A stretch of 64,000 bases of DNA from JAKACA01 sp049510975 (GCA_049510975.1 JBEKYM010000012.1:1-64000), one strand, 5' to 3'; counted from the first letter of the stretch, positions 17,022-25,590 are shown. Program-made: numbers and translations. Notes: generated by a model from the letters alone, not told the origin.

Positions 17022-17656
17022 CTCGCCTCCGGTGTCTCGGCGTCGGTGGCGGGCGTCTCGATCTCCTCGGCGACTGCAGCAGGAGCTTCTTCCACGACGG
17101 CCCTCGGGGCGTGGGCGACGACGACCGGGCTGTCCCCGTCCTCGTCCAGTTCCACGCCAGGGGGAAGGGTGATGTCCGACGCGCGGATGGAGTCGCCGAT
17201 CTCCAGCGTCGAGACGTCGACCTCGAGGTTCGGGGGCAGGTCGGCCGGCTTGGCCTTGACGGTCACGACCGTCATCTCCTGGTCGACGGTGCCGTCGTCC
17301 CGGAAGACCGCGGTGGCCTCGCCCACGAGGATGATCGGGACCTCGGCGCTCACGACCTCGTCGCGACCCACGACCTGGAAGTCGACGTGGATGACGGTGT
17401 GACGGACCGGGTGGCGCTGGAGCTGGCGCGCCATGGCGAGGTGCTCGCCGTCTCCGATCACGAGGCGGAGCAAGGCGCGGGAGCCGGCTTCGCCACCGAG
17501 CGCCGTGCGGAGGTCCTTGGCATCGACCGAGACCGAGATGGGGTCGATGCCGTGGCCGTACACGATGGCGGGGATGCGACCGGCGGCCCGCAGGCGCCCG
17601 CTCTCCCGGCTGCCGCTGGGGCGAGCCGGATCGACGACGAGTGTGATGTCAGCCAT
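17018..17656 (-). CDS. rplY: 50S ribosomal protein L25/general stress protein Ctc
   Basis: A 212-residue protein of the long Ctc type. The N-terminal L25 domain binds 5S rRNA (SGRLRAAGRIPAIVYGHG). It is followed by the TL5-like beta domain (DFQVVGRDEVVSAEVPIIL, then LEVDVSTLEIGDSIRASDI) and an acidic Glu/Ala-rich tail. The ATG is at 17656. Its stop is coupled to the pth CTG. It belongs to the usual prs-rplY-pth-mfd order, although the DUF559 gene now separates it from prs. Confidence 0.95.
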   Translation of the reverse strand: MADITLVVDPARPSGSRESGRLRAAGRIPAIVYGHGIDPISVSVDAKDLRTALGGEAGSRALLRLVIGDGEHLAMARQLQRHPVRHTVIHVDFQVVGRDEVVSAEVPIILVGEATAVFRDDGTVDQEMTVVTVKAKPADLPPNLEVDVSTLEIGDSIRASDITLPPGVELDEDGDSPVVVAHAPRAVVEEAPAAVAEEIETPATDAETPEAS

Positions 17657-17724
17657 GAGGGCGGAGCTCCTACGAGAGAGACGTGTGCGATCGGGCGATC
17701 GACTTGACCTGCGGCGGGAGGAGT

Positions 17725-18801
17725 TTAGGCGATCCTCGAGAGGTCCCGGTCGGCGCCGGCCTGCGGCAGCCTCAGCCGCCTCGTGATTCGGGTGCCGTGC
17801 AGGTAGGGGGTGGCTCGTAGCCGGCTCGTGCTGGGCGCGGCGTGTCCCCTCAGGGCCCCGCTGAGCTGGCGGAGGAGCTCGCCGGCGCCGTCTTCCAGCT
17901 GCTGGAACGTCGTGCGATACACCGCCCAGCCGAGCTCCTGCAGCCGGTTGGCCCGGCGACGATCCGTTGCGAAGGACGCCGGGTCGCTGTGCCAGCGGAA
18001 CCCGTCGACCTCGAGGGCGATCTGCTTCGCCGGCCAGGCGAAGTCGACGATGGCGAGCAGCTGCCGACCGTCGTGCACCCGCCACTGCGGCTCCGGCTCC
18101 GGCAGGCCGGCCTGGCGGAGCAGGAGCAGAGTCCGGTGCTCGAGAACACTGTCGGGCGCAGTGCTGATCCCGGCTCGCTCGAGAGCGCCGGCGAGCGCCC
18201 CGCTGCCAGGGCGAGAGAACGTGGAGGGGTCACTCTTGAGCTCGGTGGCGAGGTGCCGGAGGCGGCCAGGGAACAGCGCCTTCGTCGCCACCAGATGACC
18301 GAGAAATCGATCCAGCGTCTCCGGTGGCACGAGGGAGGCGGCGTCGAGCAGGGTCGGCACCGGTGCAGTGACCGGAATCCCGTTGCGCTTCGTCGTCTCG
18401 GCGCTCGAAAGCCGGCGGGCGCTGTGCACGACCCTGCTTCTGTCTTTCGGCTGATGCCGAGACATCTTCGTGGTCACATCCGGGCCTGGGTGCTCGTCGA
18501 GCACCGACTTGCCTGGATCAAATCCGTACAGCCGCATGGCGGTGACGCCCGATGCCACCGCACCGTGTGTCGCCAGGCACGCTGCGAGGGTTTCTTGCTC
18601 GAACGACGTCGGTACTGCGACGAACCGGTAGACACCTCGAGCCAGCGCCTCGATTTCGCCCCGCCGGCGGAGGGTGCGGAGCATCGCATCGGAGCACCCG
18701 AGCAGCTGCGCCTGCGCCCGGGTGAACAACCCGAGCTGGCTTGCGGCCCGCCACCGGAGTCGGGCGGCCGGAGGCGGTCTGGTGGAAGGCGACTCGCTCA
18801 T
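17725..18801 (-). CDS. AbiEi-like winged-helix domain fused to DUF559 endonuclease-like domain
   Basis: A 358-residue protein. Residues about 12-60 match the AbiEi antitoxin-type winged helix (QLGLFTRAQAQLLGCSDAML, RRGEIEALARGVYRF). Residues about 215-320 form a DUF559 domain related to Vsr-like PD-(D/E)XK nucleases: SVLEHRTLLLLRQAGLPEPE, then AIVDFAWPAKQIALEVDGFR followed by WHSDPASFATDRRRANRL and LGWAVYRTT, so the E, D and ExD positions expected of such a site are visible. No AbiEii-type toxin gene is adjacent. It interrupts prs-rplY. Two palindromic repeats (18840-19002) lie directly upstream and could be its operators. Function is unknown; a defence or DNA-processing role is inference. 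Confidence 0.85.
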   Translation of the reverse strand: MSESPSTRPPPAARLRWRAASQLGLFTRAQAQLLGCSDAMLRTLRRRGEIEALARGVYRFVAVPTSFEQETLAACLATHGAVASGVTAMRLYGFDPGKSVLDEHPGPDVTTKMSRHQPKDRSRVVHSARRLSSAETTKRNGIPVTAPVPTLLDAASLVPPETLDRFLGHLVATKALFPGRLRHLATELKSDPSTFSRPGSGALAGALERAGISTAPDSVLEHRTLLLLRQAGLPEPEPQWRVHDGRQLLAIVDFAWPAKQIALEVDGFRWHSDPASFATDRRRANRLQELGWAVYRTTFQQLEDGAGELLRQLSGALRGHAAPSTSRLRATPYLHGTRITRRLRLPQAGADRDLSRIA

Positions 18802-18839
18802 CTGTCACAGGATGGCGGCGGGGTGTGTCAGCGCCCCAA

Positions 18840-19002
18840 CCGGGGAAGGTGCGTGAGGTTGTGTGTCATAGAGCCACGAAACCTCAGGCACCTCGCGGCC
18901 CCGCCGGCGCCTCGCCGCTGAGTCCAAGCCGGGGAAGGTGCGTGAGGTTGTGTGTCATAGAGCTACGAAACCTCACGCACCTCGCGGCCCCGCCGGCGCC
19001 TC
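18840..19002. repeat. Two tandem 74-nt palindromic repeats upstream of the AbiEi-DUF559 gene
   Basis: Copies at 18840-18913 and 18929-19002 differ at two positions, with a period of 89 nt. Each contains an inverted repeat. In copy 2 the 13-nt arms ggtgcgtgaggtt (18937-18949) and aacctcacgcacc (18969-18981) pair perfectly around a 19-nt loop. In copy 1 the arms lie at 18848-18860 and 18880-18892 with one mismatch. The pair fills the whole space between the prs stop (the second copy ends inside it) and the AbiEi-DUF559 start. AbiEi proteins elsewhere bind paired inverted repeats in their own promoter, so an operator role is plausible; an RNA hairpin in the prs 3' region is the alternative. Confidence 0.85.
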
Positions 19003-19972
19003 AGAGCAGGTTCTGGCCCCCGAAGATCTCCGAGACGGAAGTGTCCTCGAAGACGGCGTCGATGGCATCGGCGATGATCTTGGCGACCGAGATGACCTCG
19101 ATCTTGTCGATGCGGCGCTCGGGCGGCAGCGGGAGCGTGTTCGTGACGACCACCCGCGAGATGGGGGCTGCCTTCAGCCGGTCGAGCGCCGGCCCGGAGA
19201 GGACGGCGTGGGTGGCCATCGCCCAGACGTCGGTGGCGCCTTCGTCTCGCAGCCGCTCGGCGGCGGCGCAGACCGTGCCGGCGGTGCCGATGATGTCGTC
19301 GATGACGACGCAGCACCGTCCCCGCACGTCGCCGACGATGTCACGAGCCTCCACCTGGTCGGATCTCGGGCCTTGCCGGCGCTTGTGCACGAGGGCGAGG
19401 TCGGCGCCGAGCTTTTGAGCAAAGCTCTCCGCCACCTTCACCCGTCCGGCATCCGGCGCCACGATCACCGAGTCGCCGGCTTGCTCGCGGCGGAGGTAGT
19501 CGAGCAGCACCGGTGCCGCCGTCAGGTGGTCGACCGGCCCGTCGAAGAAACCCTGAATCTGCCCGGAGTGCAGATCCACGCTCACGATACGGTCAGCGCC
19601 GGCGGCACTGAAGAGGTCGGCCACGAGCTTGGCCGTGATGGGCTCCCGCCCCGTCGACTTGCGATCCTGGCGGGAGTAGCCGTAGTAGGGACAGACGGCT
19701 GTGATCCGCTTGGCCGAAGCCCGCTTGGCGGCGTCGATCATGATGAGCTGCTCCATGATCGAGTCGTTCACGGGAGCACAGTGAGTCTGCACGATGAAGA
19801 GGTCGACGCCTCGGATCGAGTTGCCGTAGCGGCAATGCAGTTCGCTGTCGGCGAACTCCCGCAGGTTCGTCTCCCCGAGCGAGATGCCGAGACACTGAGC
19901 GATCTCCTCGGCCAGCTCTGGGTATGCCCGGCCGGTGACCAGCTCCAACCGGCGCGTCGGCACTAGCTCCAT
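19001..19972 (-). CDS. prs: Ribose-phosphate pyrophosphokinase
   Basis: A 323-residue PRPP synthetase (ribose 5-phosphate + ATP to PRPP + AMP). Family features are FADSELHCRYGNSIRGVD, the ATP loop region YGYSRQDRKSTGREPITAKL, VSVDLHSGQIQGFFDGPVDH and the catalytic flexible loop VHKRRQGPRS. The PRPP-binding loop reads VVIDDIIGTAGT (residues 222-233); the third acidic residue usual in the DDMIDT motif is glycine at 229. The ATG at 19972 lies 28 nt after the glmU stop, so the two are probably co-transcribed. Confidence 0.96.
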   Translation of the reverse strand: MELVPTRRLELVTGRAYPELAEEIAQCLGISLGETNLREFADSELHCRYGNSIRGVDLFIVQTHCAPVNDSIMEQLIMIDAAKRASAKRITAVCPYYGYSRQDRKSTGREPITAKLVADLFSAAGADRIVSVDLHSGQIQGFFDGPVDHLTAAPVLLDYLRREQAGDSVIVAPDAGRVKVAESFAQKLGADLALVHKRRQGPRSDQVEARDIVGDVRGRCCVVIDDIIGTAGTVCAAAERLRDEGATDVWAMATHAVLSGPALDRLKAAPISRVVVTNTLPLPPERRIDKIEVISVAKIIADAIDAVFEDTSVSEIFGGQNLL

Positions 19973-20000
19973 GGTCGGGTCCTCTCGTCGATGCGGCGGA

Positions 20001-21131
20001 CTATCCCCCTGCGGGCGGGCTTACTCCGAAGAATGCCCCGACCCGCTCCCCGCGCGCCAGCCGACTGCCGGGCTCGAGAACCGAGAACGGCCCCACCACG
20101 GCTTGGCCCTCGATGACGGCGCGCTCACCGACGCTGTGCGTGATTCTCACGCCTTCGGCGATCTCGCAATCGATCAGATGGCACTGCGGGCCGATGACCG
20201 AACCCTCGCCGATGGTCGTGCGCCCCTCCAGCACGACGCCGGGCATCAACGTGACGTCTTGGGCGAGCTGCACGGTGACGTCGACGTAGGTCGACTCCGG
20301 GTCCCACATCGTCACGCCGAAGCGCATCCACCGCTCGTTGATGCGCGAGCGGAGCTCGGCCTCGGCCGCCGCCAGCTGCGATCGGTCGTTGACGCCGGCG
20401 GCCTCCATGGCGTCTCCAGCCACCACGGTGGTCACGGTGTAGCCGGCACCGTGCAGCACCTCGATGGTGTCGGTGAGGAAGTACTCGCCGAGGGGGTTGT
20501 CGGGCGAGAGCCGCCGGAGCGCCGGCGCCAGCACGCCGTGCCGGAAGCAGTAGATCTGCGAGGCGACTTCGTCGACGTCGAGCTCCTCCGGGCTGCAGTC
20601 GGCGTCGTCCAGGATCTGAGACACGCGGCCATCCTTGGACCGCAGCACTCGGGAGTACCCGAAGGGATCCTCCAGCCTGGCAGTCAGCACGGTGGCGGCG
20701 GCGTCTCGCGAGCGATGCTCGCGCACGAGGTGGGCGAGCGTTGCCGGCCGGACGAGTGGGGTGTCCCCCGGCATGATCACGAGGTCGCCCTCGTCGAGCT
20801 CGCTGCCGAACGAATCAGGAAACCCGGTGAGCCCGACGGCGACCGCATCTCCCGTTCCCCGCGGCTCCAGCTGCTCGACGAACTCGAGGGAGAGCCCCTC
20901 TGGCCCCTCGGCCTGAATGGTCTTCACGATCTCGTTGGCGTTGTGCCCGATCACCACAACGACGCGATCCACCGGGAGCTCGGCGACGGCGTCGAGCACG
21001 TGCAGGATCATCGGTCTCCCGCACAGACGGTGGAGCGGCTTCGGGGTACTCGACCGCATCCGTGTTCCCTCGCCTGCCGCCAGCACGATGACGGACAACG
21101 GGCGCCGATTCGGTCTCACCTTGACGGTCAT
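20001..21131 (-). CDS. glmU: GlmU-type UDP-GlcNAc pyrophosphorylase with truncated acetyltransferase domain
   Basis: A 376-residue protein. The uridyltransferase domain is complete: LSVIVLAAGEGTRMRSSTPK, PLHRLCGRPMILHVLD, VEQLEPRGTGDAVA and IMPGDTPLVRP. A left-handed beta-helix follows (VTLMPGVVLEGRTTIGEGSV, IGPQCHLIDCEI) but ends at ERVGAFFGVSPPAGG. Normal GlmU continues for about 100 more residues carrying the acetyl-CoA site and catalytic histidine (His363 in E. coli); these are absent. Only 28 nt separate the TAG stop from prs, so no missing exon-like segment is hidden. It should make UDP-GlcNAc from GlcNAc-1-P, but acetylation of GlcN-1-P must come from elsewhere. The ATG at 21131 is preferred over an upstream start. 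Confidence 0.9.
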   Translation of the reverse strand: MTVKVRPNRRPLSVIVLAAGEGTRMRSSTPKPLHRLCGRPMILHVLDAVAELPVDRVVVVIGHNANEIVKTIQAEGPEGLSLEFVEQLEPRGTGDAVAVGLTGFPDSFGSELDEGDLVIMPGDTPLVRPATLAHLVREHRSRDAAATVLTARLEDPFGYSRVLRSKDGRVSQILDDADCSPEELDVDEVASQIYCFRHGVLAPALRRLSPDNPLGEYFLTDTIEVLHGAGYTVTTVVAGDAMEAAGVNDRSQLAAAEAELRSRINERWMRFGVTMWDPESTYVDVTVQLAQDVTLMPGVVLEGRTTIGEGSVIGPQCHLIDCEIAEGVRITHSVGERAVIEGQAVVGPFSVLEPGSRLARGERVGAFFGVSPPAGG

Positions 21132-21247
21132 TCCTGGCGTTACCTCCGAGAGTCCAACGGTTCCGACCATAGCTGCGGGTCGACGTCTGCGCTCGCCATG
21201 CCCGAGCGGGACGTGACCCACCCCCGGGCGACCTAGTCTGCCGGTCG

Positions 21248-22402
21248 ATGGACTTTCGCCCGACGCCGGAGCAGGAGCTGCTCAGGGCAGCCGTGGCCGG
21301 GATCGCCAGCCGTTACGGCCACGAGTACTTCCAGTCGAAGACCCGCGACGGGGCCAAGCCGGACGAGCTCTGGCAGGAGCTCGGAGCGTCCGGCTTCCTC
21401 GGCGTCCACCTCCCCGAGGAGTACGGGGGAGGAGGGATGGGCATCGCCGAGCTGGCGATCGTGTGCGAGGAAGTGGCGGCAGCGGGCTGCCCGTTGTTGC
21501 TCATGCTCGTGTCGCCGGCGATCTGCGCCACCCTGCTCGCCAAGTTCGGCACGGAGGAGCAGAAGCAGCGGTGGCTCCCGCCCATGGCCGCCGGCGAGGC
21601 AAAGATGGCCTTTGCCATCACCGAACCGGATGCCGGCTCGAACTCCCATCGCATCTCCACGACCGCACGGCGCGACGGCGACCTCTGGCGCCTCGACGGC
21701 ACGAAGTACTACATCTCGGGTGTCGACGAGTCAGGTGCCGTCATCGTCGTGGCTCGCACCGGCAGCGAGGACGCAACGGGACGGGCGCGCCTGTCGCTCT
21801 TCGTGGTGGACACCGATGCCGAGGGCGTCGAGGCTCGGCACATCCCGGTCGAGATCGCCGCCCCGGAGAAGCAGTTCACGCTCTTCTTCGACGATTGCCA
21901 ACTCGGAGAGGATCGCCTGCTCGGAGCCGAGGGCGAAGGGTTGCGCCAGGTCTTTGCCGGCCTCAACCCCGAACGGCTGATGGGAGCGGCGATCTCGTGC
22001 GGCATCGGCCGCTACTCCCTCGACCGGGCCGCCGCCTACGCCAAAGACCGCTCGGTGTGGGGCCGGCCGATCGGCACCCACCAGGGCGTCTCCCACCCGC
22101 TTGCCGCCGCCAAGATCGAGCTCGAGCTCGCGCGCCTCATGCTCACGAAGGCGGCCTGGTGTTACGACGCCGGCCTCGACGCCGGTGAAGCAGCCAACAT
22201 GGCCAAGTACGCCGCCGCCGAGGCCGGTCTGGCGGCTCTCGACCAGGCCATCCAGACCCACGGTGGCAACGGGCTGGCGTCGGAGTACGGCCTCGCTGAC
22301 TTGTGGGGCACCGCACGCCTGCTGCGTACGGCGCCGGTAACCCGCGAGATGATCCTCAACTTCGTCGCCCAGCACTCGCTCGGGCTGCCGAAGTCGTACT
22401 GA
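21248..22402 (+). CDS. Acyl-CoA dehydrogenase
   Basis: A 384-residue flavoprotein with the usual three-domain layout. The N-terminal helices begin MDFRPTPEQELLRAAVAGI. The FAD/substrate beta domain has AFAITEPDAGSNSHRISTTA and TKYYISGVDESGAVIVVAR. The C-terminal helical domain has PERLMGAAISCGIGRYSLDR and IQTHGGNGLASEYGLADLW. It oxidises an unidentified acyl-CoA to the enoyl-CoA. It is divergent from glmU and is followed after eight bases by a methyltransferase gene, so it may head a short operon. Confidence 0.92.
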   Translation: MDFRPTPEQELLRAAVAGIASRYGHEYFQSKTRDGAKPDELWQELGASGFLGVHLPEEYGGGGMGIAELAIVCEEVAAAGCPLLLMLVSPAICATLLAKFGTEEQKQRWLPPMAAGEAKMAFAITEPDAGSNSHRISTTARRDGDLWRLDGTKYYISGVDESGAVIVVARTGSEDATGRARLSLFVVDTDAEGVEARHIPVEIAAPEKQFTLFFDDCQLGEDRLLGAEGEGLRQVFAGLNPERLMGAAISCGIGRYSLDRAAAYAKDRSVWGRPIGTHQGVSHPLAAAKIELELARLMLTKAAWCYDAGLDAGEAANMAKYAAAEAGLAALDQAIQTHGGNGLASEYGLADLWGTARLLRTAPVTREMILNFVAQHSLGLPKSY

Positions 22403-22410
22403 GCTCGGCC

Positions 22411-23076
22411 GTGACGCGGATCGAGCTGCCGATCGTCGAGGGGCCGAAACCGAGGACCGATCTCGGCCCGGGCGGCTCCGAGGCCATGCAGGCGCTGACG
22501 CGTGAGCTCGCGTTCGACGCCACGAGCTGGACTCCGGAGCGTGTGGCCCGAATGATCGAGATATTCGACGGCCTCGCGCCCGAGTGGCACACGCGGGCCG
22601 GCGAGGAGCGCCTCCGGCCGCTGCGCGACGCCCTTGCCCGCGGGAAGGTTCCGACGGGCGGCGTCTGCGCCGAGGTTGGCAGCGGCACCGGCCTGCAGAC
22701 CCCGGTGATGACGGAGCACTTCGGCTTTGTCGTCTCGACGGATCTCTCTGCGCAGATGCTCGCCCGATCACCCCGAGCGCCCTCCGTCGGCCTGGTCCGC
22801 TGCGACGGGTCCCGGCTCCCCTTTGTGGGCGGTTCGGTGGATGCCGTCGTGGTGGTGAACATGTTCTTGTTTCCCCGTGAGTACACCCGCGTACTGCGTC
22901 CGGGCGGCCGTCTCGTCTTCGTGTCGATCTATGGCAGCGGCACGCCGATCTACCTGCCCCCGGCCGACGTCGTCGCTGCCGTCGAGGCGGAGGTGGACAT
23001 CGCCGAGGCGATCACGTCCGGCGACGGTGTCGCCACGTGGACCGTCGTGACCAAGGGAGGCTCTCCTCGTGACTGA
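22411..23076 (+). CDS. Class I SAM-dependent methyltransferase
   Basis: A 221-residue methyltransferase-fold protein. The SAM-binding motif I is CAEVGSGTGLQTPVM, the acidic strand-2 end is VVSTDLSAQML, and motif IV-like DAVVVVNMFLFPREY precedes the RVLRPGGRLVFVSIYG segment. The substrate is unknown. The GTG at 22411 was chosen, directly after the acyl-CoA dehydrogenase stop; upstream sequence in frame lies within that gene. The stop overlaps the start of the M20 peptidase gene by eight bases. Confidence 0.85.
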   Translation: MTRIELPIVEGPKPRTDLGPGGSEAMQALTRELAFDATSWTPERVARMIEIFDGLAPEWHTRAGEERLRPLRDALARGKVPTGGVCAEVGSGTGLQTPVMTEHFGFVVSTDLSAQMLARSPRAPSVGLVRCDGSRLPFVGGSVDAVVVVNMFLFPREYTRVLRPGGRLVFVSIYGSGTPIYLPPADVVAAVEAEVDIAEAITSGDGVATWTVVTKGGSPRD

Positions 23077-24562
23077 CGCGTCCAACGCGCCGAACCCGCC
23101 CGATCGCCGTTTGTACGAGATAGCGGACCGCCTCTTCGAGGGCGACGCGCTGTCGACGCTCGAGGGTTACGTCCGTATCCCCTGTCTCTCGCCGGAGTTC
23201 GATCCCGACTGGGAGGCACACGGCCACCTCGTGGCGGCGGCCGAGCTGTTGCTCGACTGGATGCGGTCGCGACCGATCCCCCACTTGCAGGCCGAGCTCG
23301 TGCAGCTGCCCGGCCTGACGCCGGTCATCGTGGCCGAGGTGCCGGCGACGCCGGCGTACATCGACCGTGCCGGCGGCTCGAAGCGCCATGGGTCGGGCGA
23401 GACAGCCGGCGCCGGCGAGCGTCCGGTCCTGCTGTACGGCCACCTCGACAAGCAGCCTCCGCTCGGGACCTGGCGAGAAGGCCTCGACCCCTTCGTGCCC
23501 GTCCGCCAGGGCGACGCCCTCTACGGGCGCGGTACCGCCGACGACGGCTACTCGGCCTTTGCGGCAGTCGGAGCCTTACAGGCACTCCACGAGTGCGGCC
23601 TCGATCACGGGCGCTGCGTCGTGCTCATCGAGGCCAGCGAGGAGAGCGGCAGCCCGCATCTCGGCGCCTACCTCGAGCTGCTGGCACCGCGTTTTGGTCC
23701 GGACGGGCCGTCGCTCGTCGTCTGCCTTGACTCCGGATGCCCCACCTATGACCGGCTCTGGGTCACGACATCTCTGCGGGGGCTGCTCGCCGCCGAGATC
23801 CGCGTGGACGTGCTCAGCGAAGGGGTCCACAGCGGTTCCGCCGGCGGCGTCGTGCCCTCGTCGTTTCGCCTGCTGCGCCAGCTGTTGTCACGTATCGAGG
23901 ACGAGGACACCGGTGCGATCCTCGTCGCGGAGTGCCATGCGGAAGCACCCGCCGGCCGGCGCCGCGAGGCCGAGGAGCTCGTGGCCGCTCTCGGCGAGGG
24001 GGCACTCGACGGTTTCCCGACGGTGCCCGGCCTACGCCTCGAAGGGGACGACCCGGTCGACCGCATCCTGCGCCGGACCTGGGCGCCCGCCCTTGCTTTC
24101 GTGGGCATGGACGGAGTGCCCGCGGTGCGAGACGGCGGCAACGTGCTCCGCCCGTTCACGACCGGCAAGATCGCCATGCGGTTGCCACCGAGTGTCGACG
24201 CCGAAGCGGCCGCCGCCCGCGTCGCTCTCGTGCTCACCAACGACCCGCCGAGCGGGGCGGAGGTGACGGTGGTGGCGGAGGGGGCGAAGGGTTTCGATGC
24301 GCCAGAGACAGCCGGTTGGCTCGCAGCTGCGATTGCCGACGCGTCGGCGGCGTACTTCGGCCCTCCTCCGGGCTCGGCAGGCGAAGGCGGCACGATCCCT
24401 TTCCTCAGCGCGTTGCAGGAGCAGTATCCGACGGCGCAGTTTCTCGTCACCGGCGTCCTCGGGCCGGAGTCGAACGCCCACGGCCCGAACGAGATGCTCC
24501 ATCTGCCCACAGCCAAGCGCGTGACGGCGTCGGTCGCCCACGTGCTCTCGGCGGTGCCCTGA
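23069..24562 (+). CDS. M20-family metallopeptidase / dipeptidase
   Basis: A 497-residue cytosolic M20 peptidase. Metal-site motifs are visible: LLYGHLDKQPP (His and Asp), GRGTADDGYSAFAAVGALQA (bridging Asp), IEASEESGSPHL (catalytic and metal Glu), LDSGCPTYD and the C-terminal SNAHGPNEMLHLP histidine. The lid/dimerisation domain lies between, with SEGVHSGSAGGVVPSSF. The length matches the carnosinase/dipeptidase branch. The GTG start overlaps the methyltransferase end, implying translational coupling. The exact substrate is not predictable. Confidence 0.9.
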   Translation: MTDASNAPNPPDRRLYEIADRLFEGDALSTLEGYVRIPCLSPEFDPDWEAHGHLVAAAELLLDWMRSRPIPHLQAELVQLPGLTPVIVAEVPATPAYIDRAGGSKRHGSGETAGAGERPVLLYGHLDKQPPLGTWREGLDPFVPVRQGDALYGRGTADDGYSAFAAVGALQALHECGLDHGRCVVLIEASEESGSPHLGAYLELLAPRFGPDGPSLVVCLDSGCPTYDRLWVTTSLRGLLAAEIRVDVLSEGVHSGSAGGVVPSSFRLLRQLLSRIEDEDTGAILVAECHAEAPAGRRREAEELVAALGEGALDGFPTVPGLRLEGDDPVDRILRRTWAPALAFVGMDGVPAVRDGGNVLRPFTTGKIAMRLPPSVDAEAAAARVALVLTNDPPSGAEVTVVAEGAKGFDAPETAGWLAAAIADASAAYFGPPPGSAGEGGTIPFLSALQEQYPTAQFLVTGVLGPESNAHGPNEMLHLPTAKRVTASVAHVLSAVP

Positions 24563-24600
24563 TCGTTCAGGTGGCCGACGCACCGGCTCGCCAACGGTGA

Positions 24601-25590
24601 TCAGCGCGGGGCGTCGCCCATGCGGTACTCGTGAGTGAGCTCGTCGAGGCGGTCTTTGACTTCGCGGTCGAGCACGAGCTCCGCCGCCGCGAGGCTGTCA
24701 GCGAGCTGCTCGGGTCGGCTCGCCCCAATGATCGGCGCCGTGACGGCAGGGTGGGCCATGACCCAGGCGACCGCCAGCGTCACCAGGCTCACGCCGGCCT
24801 CGTCGGCGAGCGGTCGCAACGCCTCGACGGTGTCGAACTCCCGGTCGTGCCAGTAACGGCTCTGGTACATCTGGCCAGCGTTGCCGAGGCTGAAGCGCCC
24901 TTCGGGTGCGGGGGCGCTGCGGCTGTGCTTGCCGGCGAGCAGACCGCCGGCGATCGGGTTGTAGGGGATGACGCCGACGCCGTCCTCCTGGCAGAACGGA
25001 AGCATCTCCCGCTCGATCTGGCGGAAGAGCAGGTTGTAACGGGGCTGGACCGAGTCGAAGCGGGCAAGGCCGAGCGTCTCGCTCCTGCCGACGGCGCGGA
25101 CCAGCTGATAGGTGAGGAAGTTGGAACAGCCGACGTACCGGACCTTGCCGCTGCGGACGAGGTCGTCGAGGGCCCGGAGCGTCTCGTCGATGGGTGTCGT
25201 CCGGTCGTAGCCGTGCAGCTGGTACAGATCGATGTAGTCGGTCTGGAGGCGCCGGAGGGAGGCGTCGACCGCCGCCAGGATGTGCTTGCGGGAGTTGCCG
25301 GCGTCGAACGGCGCCGGCCCCGTCGGTCCGAAGCACTTCGTCGCCACGATGTAACGGTCCCGCTTCCCCGCGAGCCAGCGACCGAGGATCTCCTCGGTGC
25401 GGCCCACGGTCGTGGGGTCACCACCGAGCGGGTAGACGTCCGACGAGTCGATGAAGTCGATGCCGCCTTCGGACGCCCGATCGAGGATCGCCACCGAAGT
25501 GGGCTCGTCGCATTGCAGACCGAAGGTCATGGTCCCGAGGCAGAGTCTCGACACCGAAAGGCCGGTCCGGCCGAGTCGTGTGTGGTCCAT
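24601..25590 (-). CDS. Aldo/keto reductase
   Basis: A 329-residue NADPH-dependent aldo/keto reductase of the YhdN/AKR11-13 type. It begins MDHTRLGRTGLSVSRLCLGT. The catalytic tetrad is visible as Asp and Tyr in FIDSSDVYPLGGD, Lys in VATKCFGPTG and His in YQLHGYDRTTPIDE. The NADP-binding end reads APIIGASRPEQLADSL. The ATG at 25590 fits the family N-terminus; a start 66 nt upstream would add unrelated residues. Substrate unknown. Confidence 0.93.
   Translation of the reverse strand: MDHTRLGRTGLSVSRLCLGTMTFGLQCDEPTSVAILDRASEGGIDFIDSSDVYPLGGDPTTVGRTEEILGRWLAGKRDRYIVATKCFGPTGPAPFDAGNSRKHILAAVDASLRRLQTDYIDLYQLHGYDRTTPIDETLRALDDLVRSGKVRYVGCSNFLTYQLVRAVGRSETLGLARFDSVQPRYNLLFRQIEREMLPFCQEDGVGVIPYNPIAGGLLAGKHSRSAPAPEGRFSLGNAGQMYQSRYWHDREFDTVEALRPLADEAGVSLVTLAVAWVMAHPAVTAPIIGASRPEQLADSLAAAELVLDREVKDRLDELTHEYRMGDAPR

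Noticed and set aside
18840..19002. Attachment site or transposon end repeats
   Set aside because: The two copies are in tandem on one side of the gene and no integrase, transposase or target duplication is seen.
20001..20100. Frameshift hiding the rest of GlmU
   Set aside because: Only 28 nt separate the stop from prs, so there is no room for the missing domain in any frame at this locus.
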